From Sulfurospirillum cavolei (lineage in GTDB: Bacteria; Campylobacterota; Campylobacteria; Campylobacterales; Sulfurospirillaceae), in assembly GCF_001548055.1 (NCBI RefSeq), contig NZ_AP014724.1, positions 558,001-622,000 of the forward strand: a DNA stretch of 64,000 bases, given 5' to 3'. The notes beneath the pieces were generated by a model. The model had not been told where the DNA came from, did not search any database, and saw only the letters and a list, made by a program, of their open reading frames with translations. A program made the position numbers and the translations under genes. Positions 47,335 to 56,312 of the stretch are shown in pieces (positions within the stretch are counted from its first letter, which is position 1; every line of letters starts with the position of its first letter).

Positions 47335-48440
47335 AAATAGATTTTGCTAATTTAAAGTACCAACACGCATTGTACCAAGATGAAATTGAACAAGCCATTT
47401 TAAAGGTTGTTCGAAACTGTAATTTCATTATGGGAGAAGAGGTACAAGAGTTTGAAAAGCACTTAGAACATTTTACGAAAGTAACCTATGCTATTACATG
47501 TAGCAGTGGTACGGATGCTTTATTACTCGCGATGATGGCATTGGATATCACTCCTGGGGATGAAATTATCACAACGCCGTTTACATTTATTGCCACAAGT
47601 GAAACCATGGCATTATTGGGAGTTAAACCTGTATTTTCAGATATTGATGAAAAAACTTATACGCTTGATCCTCTTAAAATAGAAGAAAAAATTACGTCTA
47701 AAACAAAAGCGATTATGCCTGTATCTCTTTATGGGCAACCTGCTGATATGGATGCGATTCAAAATCTTGCCGATGCTTATCGTTTAAAAGTGATCATCGA
47801 CGGTGCTCAGAGCTTTGGAAGTACATGTAAAGGTAGAAGCGATAGCGCATTAGGAGATATATCCTGTACGAGTTTTTTCCCGGCAAAGCCGTTAGGATGC
47901 TATGGCGACGGTGGTGCCGTATTTACCAATGATGAGCACCTCGCTTCAAAACTAAAATCATTAAGAGTGCATGGACAGACAAAACGGTATTATCACGCGT
48001 ATATTGGTCTTGGCGGAAGACTTGATACGATACAAGCTGCTATTTTGAACGTCAAATTAAAATATTATGAAAAAGATTTGGACTTAAGGCAAAACGTTGC
48101 GAAACAATATACGCAAGCTTTACAAGAAATCCCTAATGTAACCTTGCCTTTTCTCTCACAAAATACGACGAGTGCCTGGGCACAATATTCGATTAGGGTA
48201 CACAATCGAGATGTCGTTCAAGAACAATTAAAGCGTGCTGAAATTCCGACAGCTGTACATTACCCTGTACCTCTTCACTTGCAAGAATGTTTTCGTTATT
48301 TGGCATATCAACAAGGTGATTTTCCTATTGCCGAACGTATTGCACAAGAGATCATCAGCTTACCGATGAATCCTTATATCACAAGTGAAGAGATCGCATA
48401 CATTGCTCACACTTTACGAGAAGCAATAATAGATCATTAG
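47331..48440 (+). CDS. wbpE: UDP-3-keto-GlcNAcA 3-aminotransferase
   Basis: 369 aa DegT/DnrJ/EryC1 PLP enzyme. [39 protein letters not shown] and the PLP lysine in [20 protein letters not shown] are visible. Transfers an amino group to C3 after WbpB. Contains two ACATGT sites, unlike wbpB and wbpD. Confidence 0.94.
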   Translation: MKIDFANLKYQHALYQDEIEQAILKVVRNCNFIMGEEVQEFEKHLEHFTKVTYAITCSSGTDALLLAMMALDITPGDEIITTPFTFIATSETMALLGVKPVFSDIDEKTYTLDPLKIEEKITSKTKAIMPVSLYGQPADMDAIQNLADAYRLKVIIDGAQSFGSTCKGRSDSALGDISCTSFFPAKPLGCYGDGGAVFTNDEHLASKLKSLRVHGQTKRYYHAYIGLGGRLDTIQAAILNVKLKYYEKDLDLRQNVAKQYTQALQEIPNVTLPFLSQNTTSAWAQYSIRVHNRDVVQEQLKRAEIPTAVHYPVPLHLQECFRYLAYQQGDFPIAERIAQEIISLPMNPYITSEEIAYIAHTLREAIIDH

Positions 48441-48479
48441 AACGAGTGTTGGTTTTAAGGAAGTAACAAGCCATACGGT

Positions 48480-48485
48480 TATAAT
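48480..48485 (+). promoter_or_regulatory. -10 box for the MarR-type regulator
   Basis: TATAAT 29 bases before the regulator ATG. Confidence 0.55.
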
Positions 48486-48488
48486 ATT

Positions 48489-48501
48489 CATTCATTGAAT
48501 G
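48489..48501. promoter_or_regulatory. Candidate operator of the MarR-type regulator
   Basis: CATTCA-T-TGAATG is a perfect 13-base inverted repeat just after the -10 box and before the RBS, where a bound repressor would block transcription. Autoregulation is typical of MarR proteins; binding is inferred. Confidence 0.45.
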
Positions 48502-48514
48502 CATAAGGAAATCT

Positions 48515-48844
48515 ATGGCAACTCCCAATTTCCCTGATTCTGAAGCGCTAGCTGTTTTGAGAAGCGCCGAGAATCATTCATCGCAAAGTACCTTAGCAGA
48601 TGAGATAGGTTATAGTGTCGGCAAGGTCAATTACATCCTTAAAGCTTTGATTGAAAAAGGCTTTGTCAAAGTGCAACGCTTCGCAAATAGCGATAATAAA
48701 AAAGGATATAGCTATCTTTTAACAAAAGAGGGGATTAAGCATAAGCTGTATTTGACGGAAAAATTCGTTCAAATCAAAAAGCAAGAGTACGACGAATTAC
48801 AAGCCGAACTTGAAAAATTGAAAAAACAAGCCGATGCTCTCTAG
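48515..48844 (+). CDS. MarR-family EPS-associated transcriptional regulator
   Basis: 109 aa winged-helix protein with a C-terminal coiled coil (about 85-107). The recognition region STLADEIGYSVGKVNYILKALIEKGFVKV matches the small MarR-like group found in exopolysaccharide/O-antigen loci. Likely controls the sugar cluster around it. RBS AAGGAAATCT. Its end overlaps a flippase remnant. Confidence 0.85.
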   Translation: MATPNFPDSEALAVLRSAENHSSQSTLADEIGYSVGKVNYILKALIEKGFVKVQRFANSDNKKGYSYLLTKEGIKHKLYLTEKFVQIKKQEYDELQAELEKLKKQADAL

Positions 48845-48956
48845 CTTTAAACCTAAAAGCGAGTTTAGCCGTAATGTTTTGACCCTTATGACGGGTACAA
48901 CCATAGCGCAAGCAATCCCTATTGCCATTAATCGTATATGTTCAAAAATTTGTTAG
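48834..48956 (+). pseudogene. Remnant: first 38 or so codons of a lost Wzx flippase
   Basis: A frame from ATG 48834 (overlapping the regulator's end by 11 bases) reads MLSSFKPKSEFSRNVLTLM then TGTTIAQAIPIAI, which is the typical N-terminus of polysaccharide flippases; it then breaks off as NRICSKIC and stops at 48956. Intact proteins of this type run over 400 residues. The rest of the gene is missing, replaced by other DNA; a different flippase starts at 49029. Confidence 0.75.
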
Positions 48957-48957
48957 G

Positions 48958-49029
48958 AGTGATAATAGCGGAGTTGTCGGATACTTGGAAAGCAACATGT
49001 TATTATTTGAAAGAAAATTAGGTATTTAA
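48958..49029 (+). pseudogene. Remnant: last 23 codons of an unidentified gene
   Basis: An open frame ends at TAA 49027-49029, sharing its last A with the flippase ATG (TAATG). It reads SDNSGVVGYLESNMLLFER then KLGI. It has no start of its own. The coupled stop/start suggests it was the gene before wzx in the donor cluster. The family is not recognised. Confidence 0.5.
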
Positions 49030-50294
49030 TGTTAAAAAGAAATCTTTATTCACCTTTTTTGAAGAATACAAGTATTTATTTGTGCGGTTCTCTTATTAGT
49101 GCCGGTGTTCCTTTTTTATTATTGCCCATTCTCACAAGACATCTCAATCCAAGTGAGTATGGCTACGTATCAATGTTTACTCTTCTATTATCCATTGTTG
49201 GAGTTTTCACGGGCTTAAGTGTACAAGGTTCTATAGCAAGAGAGTATTTCAATGAAAATATTAATTTTAAAGAGTTTGTTTTTAATTGTATTCTTCTTCT
49301 CTTCATCAGTACTTTATGTGTTATGCTGCTATTTTTACTTTTTATAGAATATATTAGCAAGTGGTCTTCCCTATCAGATTATTATTTATATGCAATTGTT
49401 GGCATATCTTTTTTTCAATTTCTTAGTTTAATAGTTTTAGCTTTATATCAAATTCAAGCGAAAGCAAAAGAATATAGCTTTATGCAAATCTTTCAATCTA
49501 GCGGTACAGTGTTACTTAGTATCTTTTTTATTGTGTATTGTGAGATGGACTGGCAAGGAAGAGCTTTAGCTCAAATACTTACGATGATAACTATAGGCTT
49601 AGTATCATGTAAAATTTTATATAAAGATTGGATTGTTATTCGTGTGAACAAAGAGTATTTAAAAATTGCTTTATCTTTTGGGTTGCCTCTTATTCCTCAC
49701 AGTTTGGGAGGAACACTGGTTGTCGTCGCCGATAGATTAATTATCAATAATTCTTTGGGTGTTTATGATGTGGGCATTTATACGGCAGGGTTACAGATTG
49801 GAAAGATGATGAGTCTAGTGACAAGTTCTATAAGCAATGGGTACACGCCTATTTTTTATAAATGTTTAAATGAAAGCAATGACACATTAAAAAAGAAAAT
49901 TGTTTTGCTGACATATATATATTTTATAGGACTTCTTGTTTTAGCTTTTATAATAGGGTTTTTTGCACCACTCTTAGTAAAGTATATCTTAGGAAAGAAT
50001 TTTTTTGCTTCTGCCAATATAATTTTTTGGATAGCGCTAGGAGAGGCTTTTAACGGTATGTATCTTGCTGTTGTCGGATATATTTTTTATGTTAGGAAAA
50101 CAATAGGTTTGGCAATAATTACTTTTGTATCCGGGGTGACATGTATTGTAAGTACATATCTTTTGGTCCAAATAATGGGGATTGAAGGTGCCGCAATAGC
50201 TTATAGCATAAGTTTATTGACGACGTTTTTATTAACGTGGATATATGCTATTAAAAATTACAAAATGCCTTGGTTTGTAGGTAATGTAAAATGA
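49029..50294 (+). CDS. wzx: Polysaccharide/O-antigen flippase
   Basis: 421 aa polytopic protein of the MATE/PST superfamily with about 12-14 helices; N-terminal FLKNTSIYLCGSLISAGVPFLLLPILTRHL and middle LPLIPHSLGGTLVVVADRLIIN. Moves undecaprenyl-linked oligosaccharide across the inner membrane. Very AT-rich. Follows a recombination scar and overlaps the next gene by 4 bases. Confidence 0.88.
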   Translation: MLKRNLYSPFLKNTSIYLCGSLISAGVPFLLLPILTRHLNPSEYGYVSMFTLLLSIVGVFTGLSVQGSIAREYFNENINFKEFVFNCILLLFISTLCVMLLFLLFIEYISKWSSLSDYYLYAIVGISFFQFLSLIVLALYQIQAKAKEYSFMQIFQSSGTVLLSIFFIVYCEMDWQGRALAQILTMITIGLVSCKILYKDWIVIRVNKEYLKIALSFGLPLIPHSLGGTLVVVADRLIINNSLGVYDVGIYTAGLQIGKMMSLVTSSISNGYTPIFYKCLNESNDTLKKKIVLLTYIYFIGLLVLAFIIGFFAPLLVKYILGKNFFASANIIFWIALGEAFNGMYLAVVGYIFYVRKTIGLAIITFVSGVTCIVSTYLLVQIMGIEGAAIAYSISLLTTFLLTWIYAIKNYKMPWFVGNVK

Positions 50295-52669
50295 TAAAAC
50301 ATAAGATTAAACGAATTATCCATATTTGTGCAAGTTTACAAAAGCGGGATACTTATCAACAGATTGAGCCTTGTGATATTCTTTTTTGTTGTAGTGAAAA
50401 TGATTTAGGCGATGTCATTAATTCAAAATTTTATTCAAAAACGATAGATTATTTATTTGAAACAATGCAACAACATAATATTTCCGTACAAAAAATTTTA
50501 TTGCCTTTTTCGTCTTTATCTCAAAGTAAAATTTATCTCAAAAGCTATTCTGTTAATCGAAGCTATTTTATTGCAAGACTGTTAGATATTTTTTTAAGAA
50601 CAAAAAATAAATTTAGTATCGACGTATATAAAAATATATTAGAGCATTCTCATTGTAAGTGGATTATAGGTATAGGCTTAAATGAGTATCTATGTAAAGC
50701 TGCGGATGAGCTCAATATTTTTAGTGTTGAAGTGCTACACTCCTTAGGATTCCCTAATATACAGCATCCATGGTTCAATAAAGAAGAGTTCTTTTTACCA
50801 AAAGGAATTATGGTGTTCGATGATATATCATATAATACGTATGAAAAAAAATTGTCTAAAAGAACGAAACTTTTACGCTTAGATCCTTTTTGGTTAAATA
50901 AAAAATATTCATTATCTTCAATACCCGAAACTTTTGAGTTTGTAACAAAAGTGCAACGATACCAAAAAACTATACTCGTTTCATTACAATGGGGGTATGA
51001 TGGAGATACGAATTATTTTAATGGCATATTGGACAACGGGATTATCCATCAGAATTTGTTAAAAGCTATAGAGCAAACTCAAAATAAAATTTTGTGGCTG
51101 TTAAGATTGCATCCTGTGCAAGTAAGAGATCAAAAATATCGGCATCATGTCAATTTTGTTCAGTTGTTATGTCAAAAATATAAAAATGTTGAATATTCTT
51201 TTTCAAGTCATTTACCGTTATATGAAATCCTTGCTTTGGTAGATGGTCATATCACTATGTGTAGTATGCTCGCTTACGAAGCTAGTTTTTTTAACATTAA
51301 AACTTTTTTTATGTGTCCAACACTTAGAGCCGGTGGTGTGTATGAAAAATATTTTGAAGATTTAGTCGCAAAAGGTTTAGGAATTAAGAGTGAAGCTAAA
51401 ACAGAAAAAATTTTAGAATGGACGAATACATGCAGTAAAAGCAATATATTAGATGTACAAGTAAGTAGTATAAAATTTCAAATAGAAAGCATATTAAGTT
51501 GGTTAAAAGTGAGTTATGAGGAGCTCTATAAAAATTCTGATCAAATCTGTACCCGTTGTGTCATGGATACGACAGACCCAAAGATCGTGTTTGATGCAAA
51601 CGGTGTTTGTAATCACTGTAGAGAATTTGACGCCATTAGCTCAAAACGGTGGTTTCCGAATGAGGAGGGTGCGAAAACGTTAAATGCTATTTATGAAGGC
51701 ATTAAGCGTGAAAATGCTCACAAGCCTTATGATTGTATTTTGGGGCTTAGCGGTGGAGTTGATAGCTCTTATCTGGCGTTAAAATTACACGAAGCAGGTA
51801 TGCGCCCGCTGGTGGTTCATGTTGATGGTGGGTGGAATAGCGAGCTGGCTGTTGCCAATATTGAAAAAATTGTTCGCTATTGCGGTTGGGATTTACACAC
51901 TATCGTGATTGATTGGGAAGAGATGAAAGATTTGCAACTGGCGTATCTAAAATCGGGAATTGCCAATCAAGACGTTCCGCAAGACCATGCTTTTTTTGCC
52001 TCTTTGTACCATTTTGCCACCAAGCATGGTGTTAGGTATATTATCAGTGGAGGGAATATCGCTACCGAGAGCGTCCTACCGAAATCATGGCACTGGGATG
52101 CGATGGATGCAGAAAATTTGAGAGCAATTCATCAAAAATTCGGTACCCAAAAGCTCAAAAACTATAAAACAATAGGATTTTATGAACTCTATTTTTACTA
52201 CCCTTTTATCAAGAAGATGAGAACCGTTCGACCTTTGAATTTTATGCCTTATATCAAGCGTGAAGCATTGCAAGAACTAAAGGAAAAAATAGGCTATAAA
52301 GAGTATGCAAGAAAGCACGGAGAATCCATTTTTACAAAGTTTTTTCAAAATTATTGGTTGCCTGCAAAATGGGGATACGATAAAAGAAAGCCTCATTTAT
52401 CCAGTTTGATTCTCTCTTCTCAAATGACAAGAGAAGAAGCGTTAGAGGAGCTTAGCAAACCGTTGTATAACGAGCAAGAACTCAACGAAGATAAAGCATA
52501 TGTCGCTAAAAAATTGGGTATAAGTACGGATGAGTTAGAACAAATTTTTCATATGCCAACTCATAGCTATAAGGATTTTGCCAATAGGGAACGAAACTAT
52601 ACGCAAATGAAAAAAATTCAATCTTTTTTAACAAAATTACTCGGCAAAAATTTGTCGCGATATTCGTAA
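50291..52669 (+). CDS. Fusion: glycosyltransferase-like N-terminal domain + WbpG-type N-acetyl sugar amidotransferase
   Basis: 792 aa. Residues 1 to about 410 are a very AT-rich, GT-B-like domain of unknown substrate (contains ILVSLQWGYDGDTNYF, WLLRLHPVQVRDQKY and a VDGHITMCSMLAYEASFF motif). From residue 417 a complete WbpG begins: QICTRCVMDTTDPKIVF, CNHC zinc-type cysteines, then PP-loop LSGGVDSSYLALKL near 480, and the C-terminal REEALEEL...ELNEDKAYVAKKLG part. Base composition rises abruptly near 51540, the domain border. WbpG uses ATP and ammonia from HisH/HisF to make an acetamidino group. A second, free WbpG is at 54059. Confidence 0.85.
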   Translation: MIKHKIKRIIHICASLQKRDTYQQIEPCDILFCCSENDLGDVINSKFYSKTIDYLFETMQQHNISVQKILLPFSSLSQSKIYLKSYSVNRSYFIARLLDIFLRTKNKFSIDVYKNILEHSHCKWIIGIGLNEYLCKAADELNIFSVEVLHSLGFPNIQHPWFNKEEFFLPKGIMVFDDISYNTYEKKLSKRTKLLRLDPFWLNKKYSLSSIPETFEFVTKVQRYQKTILVSLQWGYDGDTNYFNGILDNGIIHQNLLKAIEQTQNKILWLLRLHPVQVRDQKYRHHVNFVQLLCQKYKNVEYSFSSHLPLYEILALVDGHITMCSMLAYEASFFNIKTFFMCPTLRAGGVYEKYFEDLVAKGLGIKSEAKTEKILEWTNTCSKSNILDVQVSSIKFQIESILSWLKVSYEELYKNSDQICTRCVMDTTDPKIVFDANGVCNHCREFDAISSKRWFPNEEGAKTLNAIYEGIKRENAHKPYDCILGLSGGVDSSYLALKLHEAGMRPLVVHVDGGWNSELAVANIEKIVRYCGWDLHTIVIDWEEMKDLQLAYLKSGIANQDVPQDHAFFASLYHFATKHGVRYIISGGNIATESVLPKSWHWDAMDAENLRAIHQKFGTQKLKNYKTIGFYELYFYYPFIKKMRTVRPLNFMPYIKREALQELKEKIGYKEYARKHGESIFTKFFQNYWLPAKWGYDKRKPHLSSLILSSQMTREEALEELSKPLYNEQELNEDKAYVAKKLGISTDELEQIFHMPTHSYKDFANRERNYTQMKKIQSFLTKLLGKNLSRYS

Positions 52670-52677
52670 GGGCATTC

Positions 52678-53286
52678 ATGATAGCCATACTTGATTACGG
52701 AATAGGCAATTTAAAATCTATTCACAATATGTTTAAAAAAATCGGAATTGATGCGGTGATTACATCAGATATTCATGAAATCCAAAATGCCGATAAGTAC
52801 CTTTTACCCGGTGTAGGCTCTTTTGATTATGCGATTATGCGCCTAAAAAACGCTTCTTTTTTTGATGTCTTGGAAAAAGAAGTTTTAGAGGTAAAAAAGC
52901 CCGTGCTTGGCATTTGTCTTGGGATGCAACTTTTGACGCAAAGAAGCGAAGAGGGTAAAGAGCAAGGGTTGGGCTGGATAGATGCGCAAACGATACGATT
53001 TGATTTGGACGATAAAAGTTTGGCGATTCCTCATATGGGTTGGAACAAGGTCATACCAAGAGAAGAGGGAAAGGTGCTCTTTAAGCATTTGCAAGAGAGT
53101 CGGTTCTATTTTGTGCACTCCTATCACGTTGTCTGCAACGATGAAGCAAACATCGCGGCAACAACGTGTTATGGGGATGATTTTACATGCAGTGTTTCTA
53201 AAGGCAATATTTACGGTGTGCAATTCCATCCTGAAAAGAGCCATAAATTCGGTATGCAACTTCTTAAAAACTTCGGAGAACTGTAA
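52678..53286 (+). CDS. Glutamine amidotransferase HisH2 for sugar amidation
   Basis: 202 aa class I glutaminase of HisH type. Cys in [16 protein letters not shown] (near 80), His/Glu in GVQFHPEKSH, oxyanion residues in PGVGSFD. Position between two WbpG genes and before a specialised HisF marks it as the dedicated pair (as in P. aeruginosa wbpG-hisH2-hisF2), not the histidine enzyme, which is at 62733. Gives ammonia to HisF2. Stop overlaps hisF2 as TAATG. Confidence 0.88.
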   Translation: MIAILDYGIGNLKSIHNMFKKIGIDAVITSDIHEIQNADKYLLPGVGSFDYAIMRLKNASFFDVLEKEVLEVKKPVLGICLGMQLLTQRSEEGKEQGLGWIDAQTIRFDLDDKSLAIPHMGWNKVIPREEGKVLFKHLQESRFYFVHSYHVVCNDEANIAATTCYGDDFTCSVSKGNIYGVQFHPEKSHKFGMQLLKNFGEL

Positions 53287-54062
53287 TGCTTCAAAAAAGA
53301 GTGATTCCGTGTCTTTTATTGCATAAAGGGGGATTGTATAAAACGGAAAAATTCAAAAAACCGACGTACATTGGCGATCCCATTAATGCGATTAAGATTT
53401 TTAACGAAAAAGAAGTCGATGAGCTGATGTTTTTGGATATTGATGCAACCATTTTGCACAAAGAGCCAAATTATAAAATGATAGAAGACATTGCCGGTGA
53501 ATGTTTTATGCCTCTGTGCTACGGCGGTGGTGTGAAGAATATAGAGCAGATGAAAAAGATTTATGCCCTAGGAGTGGAAAAAATTTCACTCAGTTCACAA
53601 GCTATTTTAAACCCACCGCTGATCGGCGAAGCGGCCGGTATCTTTGGCAGTCAGTCCGTGATGGTCACCATAGACGTTAAGAAAGATTTTTGGGGAAAGA
53701 CAAAGGTTTTTATCCATAATGGAAAAACCAACACAAAGCTCAATCCCATAGAATTTGTGACCATCGTTGAACGTCTAGGAGCGGGTGAAATCGTTATCAA
53801 TTCAATTGATAACGACGGGATGATGAATGGATATGATATTGAACTGCTAAAAGCACTAAAAGCCGTTTTAAATGTTCCTCTTATCGCGCTTGGGGGTGCG
53901 GGGAAAATGGAACATATCAAAGAGGTGTTTGAACAAGCAAACGTAGATGCCGTTGCCTGCGGCAGTCTTTTTGTGTATCAAGGGCCGCTTAAAGGCGTTT
54001 TGATTAGTTATCCTCCCTATGAGCAGATTCAAACGTTATTGGACGGAGGGACACATTTATGA
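53286..54062 (+). CDS. AglZ/HisF2-type acetamidino modification protein
   Basis: 258 aa TIM-barrel of HisF family, starting RVIPCLLLHKGGLYKTEKF. Canonical HisF has Asp at position 11 in the CLDV motif; here residue 11 is Leu. The second catalytic Asp (VTIDVKK) is kept. The cyclase reaction of histidine synthesis is therefore not expected; the barrel likely channels ammonia from HisH2 to WbpG. Other kept parts: CYGGGVKN, INSIDNDGMMNGYD, ALGGAGKMEH. Confidence 0.88.
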   Translation: MLQKRVIPCLLLHKGGLYKTEKFKKPTYIGDPINAIKIFNEKEVDELMFLDIDATILHKEPNYKMIEDIAGECFMPLCYGGGVKNIEQMKKIYALGVEKISLSSQAILNPPLIGEAAGIFGSQSVMVTIDVKKDFWGKTKVFIHNGKTNTKLNPIEFVTIVERLGAGEIVINSIDNDGMMNGYDIELLKALKAVLNVPLIALGGAGKMEHIKEVFEQANVDAVACGSLFVYQGPLKGVLISYPPYEQIQTLLDGGTHL

Positions 54063-55186
54063 CGTACGATGCAATAAGGGTGTGTACCAGATGCGTGATG
54101 GACTCCACGATCAAAGCGATTGATTTTGATGAGGATGGCGTTTGTAACTATTGCAAAACATACGAACACAGGGTTGCGACGGAATTATACAAAGAACCTG
54201 AGAGAAGCGAAAGACTGTATGCGTTAATTCGCACGATGAAAGAAGAGGGCAAAAATAAAAAGTATGATTGCATCATTGGTGTTAGCGGAGGTGTCGATAG
54301 CAGTTATATCGCTCATTTGGTGCATGAATTTGGTTTGCGTGCCTTAGCCGTACATTTAGACAACGGTTGGAATAGTGAATTGGCGGTAAAAAATATTCAG
54401 TTACTTTTAGACAAGCTTCATATTGATTTGTACACGCATGTTATTGACTGGGTGGCGTTTAAGGATTTGCAAAAGGCATTTATCAAATCCTCTATCGAAA
54501 ATTTAGAAATACCGACAGACCATGCCATCACCGCATTGCTGCTTCAAACGGCGGATAAACACGGCGTGCGCTATATCTTAAACGGAAGTAATTTGGTCAC
54601 GGAAGGCATCTTACCCGTTCAAGGCGGTAGAAGCATCGACGATAGGCTCTTAAAGGATATTCATAAAAAGTTTGGAACCCAAAAATTGAGTAATTATCCC
54701 GTGATGAGTATTTGGAGTTTTGCCTACAAAGTGCTGGTAAAGAGAATTAAATACCTTCCGATTCTAAATTATATGGATTACGATAAAGAGGCTACAATTC
54801 GTTTGCTTGAGGAAAAATACGGCTGGAAAAGGTACGGCGGAAAGCATTATGAGTCTATCTTTACACGATTTTTCCAAGGCTATTTATTGCCGATGAAGTA
54901 TGGTTACGATAAACGAAAAGCGCATTTTTCGACGTTGATTATGTCGGGTCAAATGAGTAGAGAAGAGGCCTTGCAAGAGCTAACACTCAACCCTTATCCT
55001 AGCGAAAGGCTTTTGGAAGAAGACAAGGCGTTTTTTTTGAAAAAGTTTGATTTTACCGAGAAAGAGTTTGAGCATATTATGAAGCAACGTCCAAAAGTAC
55101 CGTCTGATTTTAATTCTTACGAGAGGCTTTTTGAGACATTAAAACCTTTGATGCTTAAAATCAAAGAGTATGCTAAAGGCAATTAG
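54059..55186 (+). CDS. wbpG: N-acetyl sugar amidotransferase (WbpG-type)
   Basis: 375 aa. N-terminal VCTRCVMDSTIKAIDFDEDG with CNYC, PP-loop VSGGVDSSYIAHLV (near 76), HGVRYILNGSNLVTEG, KYGYDKRKAHFSTLIMSGQ. Converts the N-acetyl of ManNAc3NAcA to an acetamidino group with HisH2/HisF2, just upstream; overlaps HisF2 as ATGA. Similar in layout to residues 417-792 of the upstream fusion but clearly diverged. Confidence 0.9.
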   Translation: MTYDAIRVCTRCVMDSTIKAIDFDEDGVCNYCKTYEHRVATELYKEPERSERLYALIRTMKEEGKNKKYDCIIGVSGGVDSSYIAHLVHEFGLRALAVHLDNGWNSELAVKNIQLLLDKLHIDLYTHVIDWVAFKDLQKAFIKSSIENLEIPTDHAITALLLQTADKHGVRYILNGSNLVTEGILPVQGGRSIDDRLLKDIHKKFGTQKLSNYPVMSIWSFAYKVLVKRIKYLPILNYMDYDKEATIRLLEEKYGWKRYGGKHYESIFTRFFQGYLLPMKYGYDKRKAHFSTLIMSGQMSREEALQELTLNPYPSERLLEEDKAFFLKKFDFTEKEFEHIMKQRPKVPSDFNSYERLFETLKPLMLKIKEYAKGN

Positions 55187-55187
55187 C

Positions 55188-56312
55188 GTGAAAAATATCA
55201 ATCTTCATCTCTATCCTAGCACGATGACGAATGAGAGTCGCATTTTTAAAGAAGCCACATTTATAGCGCATCATTTGGATTTTGAGTCTGTTTTGTTGAT
55301 GGGGCTTTGGAAAAAGGGTTTAGCTAAAGAGGAGTGCCTTGATGCCCAGATTCATATTAAGCGAATAGCATTATTTGGCATTCAAAAAAGAGCCGTATTG
55401 TATGTGTATTTGCTTGTGTATGGTTTATTGTTTATTGTGGCGCATAGACCTAGGATGATTAACATTCATACCGTGGAGTTCTTGCCCTTAGCCTTTGTCG
55501 CCAAATGTTTTGGGCTCAAAGTCGTTTACGACACGCATGAATTAGAGACGCAAAAGGCTAATGTTAAAGGATTGAGGCAAAAACTTTCGATGCTTATCGA
55601 GAGCGTTTTTATTCGCTATGCCGATGTTGTTATCGTGGTAGGTGAAATGATAGCCGATGTGTACAAGAAGATGTATCCGAAGAGGCAAAGACCCTATGTC
55701 GTGCTCAACACACCTCCGTATGGTGATGTTGTCAAAAAAAATATTTTTAGAGAGCTGTTTGGTATAAGCCAAGAGCAAATCATCTTCTTATACCAAGGAG
55801 GGCTTGGCAGGGGGCGAGGTGTTGAGATGATTTTAGAGGCCTTTCAAGGTTTGCAAAACACCCCTTACGTGGTGGTTTTTATGGGTTCTGGGGTATTGGA
55901 GGCGAGCATTATTGAGGCATCAAAAAGGTATAAAAATATCTTTTTTCATCATGCCGTTGAACCAAAAGTGCTCTTAGACTATACTTCTTCGGCAGATTTT
56001 GGATTGTTGTTGTATGAAAATACGTGTCTGAATCACGCCTATTGTTGTCCCAATAAACTTTTTGAATACATTATGGCAGAATTACCCGTGATGGTGTCTC
56101 CTTTGCCTGAGATTAGCGCATTGGTCGCACGCCATCAGATTGGTATGGTGCTTGAAGAAGAGAGTGTAGAGGGTTTAAAAAAAGCCATCGATACCATAGC
56201 TTCATGGGATAAACAAGTGCTCATCCATCCGTTAAAAAGGGTTAAAATGGGCTATAATTGGGAAGCGCAAGAAGAGATTTTACGAAAAATTTACCAAGAA
56301 GAAAACCCATGA
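55188..56312 (+). CDS. Glycosyltransferase (GT4)
   Basis: 374 aa from GTG 55188 (AAAGG upstream); ATG 55170, overlapping wbpG by 17 bases, is equally possible. HTVEFLPLAFVAKCFGLKVVYDTHELE, FLYQGGLGRGRGVEMILEAF and the C-terminal CCPNKLFEYIMAELPVMVSPLPEI are GT4 features. Probably adds one sugar of the repeat. Followed by wbpI with a 4-base overlap. Confidence 0.82.
   Translation: MKNINLHLYPSTMTNESRIFKEATFIAHHLDFESVLLMGLWKKGLAKEECLDAQIHIKRIALFGIQKRAVLYVYLLVYGLLFIVAHRPRMINIHTVEFLPLAFVAKCFGLKVVYDTHELETQKANVKGLRQKLSMLIESVFIRYADVVIVVGEMIADVYKKMYPKRQRPYVVLNTPPYGDVVKKNIFRELFGISQEQIIFLYQGGLGRGRGVEMILEAFQGLQNTPYVVVFMGSGVLEASIIEASKRYKNIFFHHAVEPKVLLDYTSSADFGLLLYENTCLNHAYCCPNKLFEYIMAELPVMVSPLPEISALVARHQIGMVLEEESVEGLKKAIDTIASWDKQVLIHPLKRVKMGYNWEAQEEILRKIYQEENP

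Noticed and set aside
52678-53286. HisH2 as a duplicate histidine-biosynthesis gene
   Set aside because: Context with two WbpG genes and a HisF lacking Asp11, plus a true hisH next to hisA at 62733, shows a sugar-amidation role.
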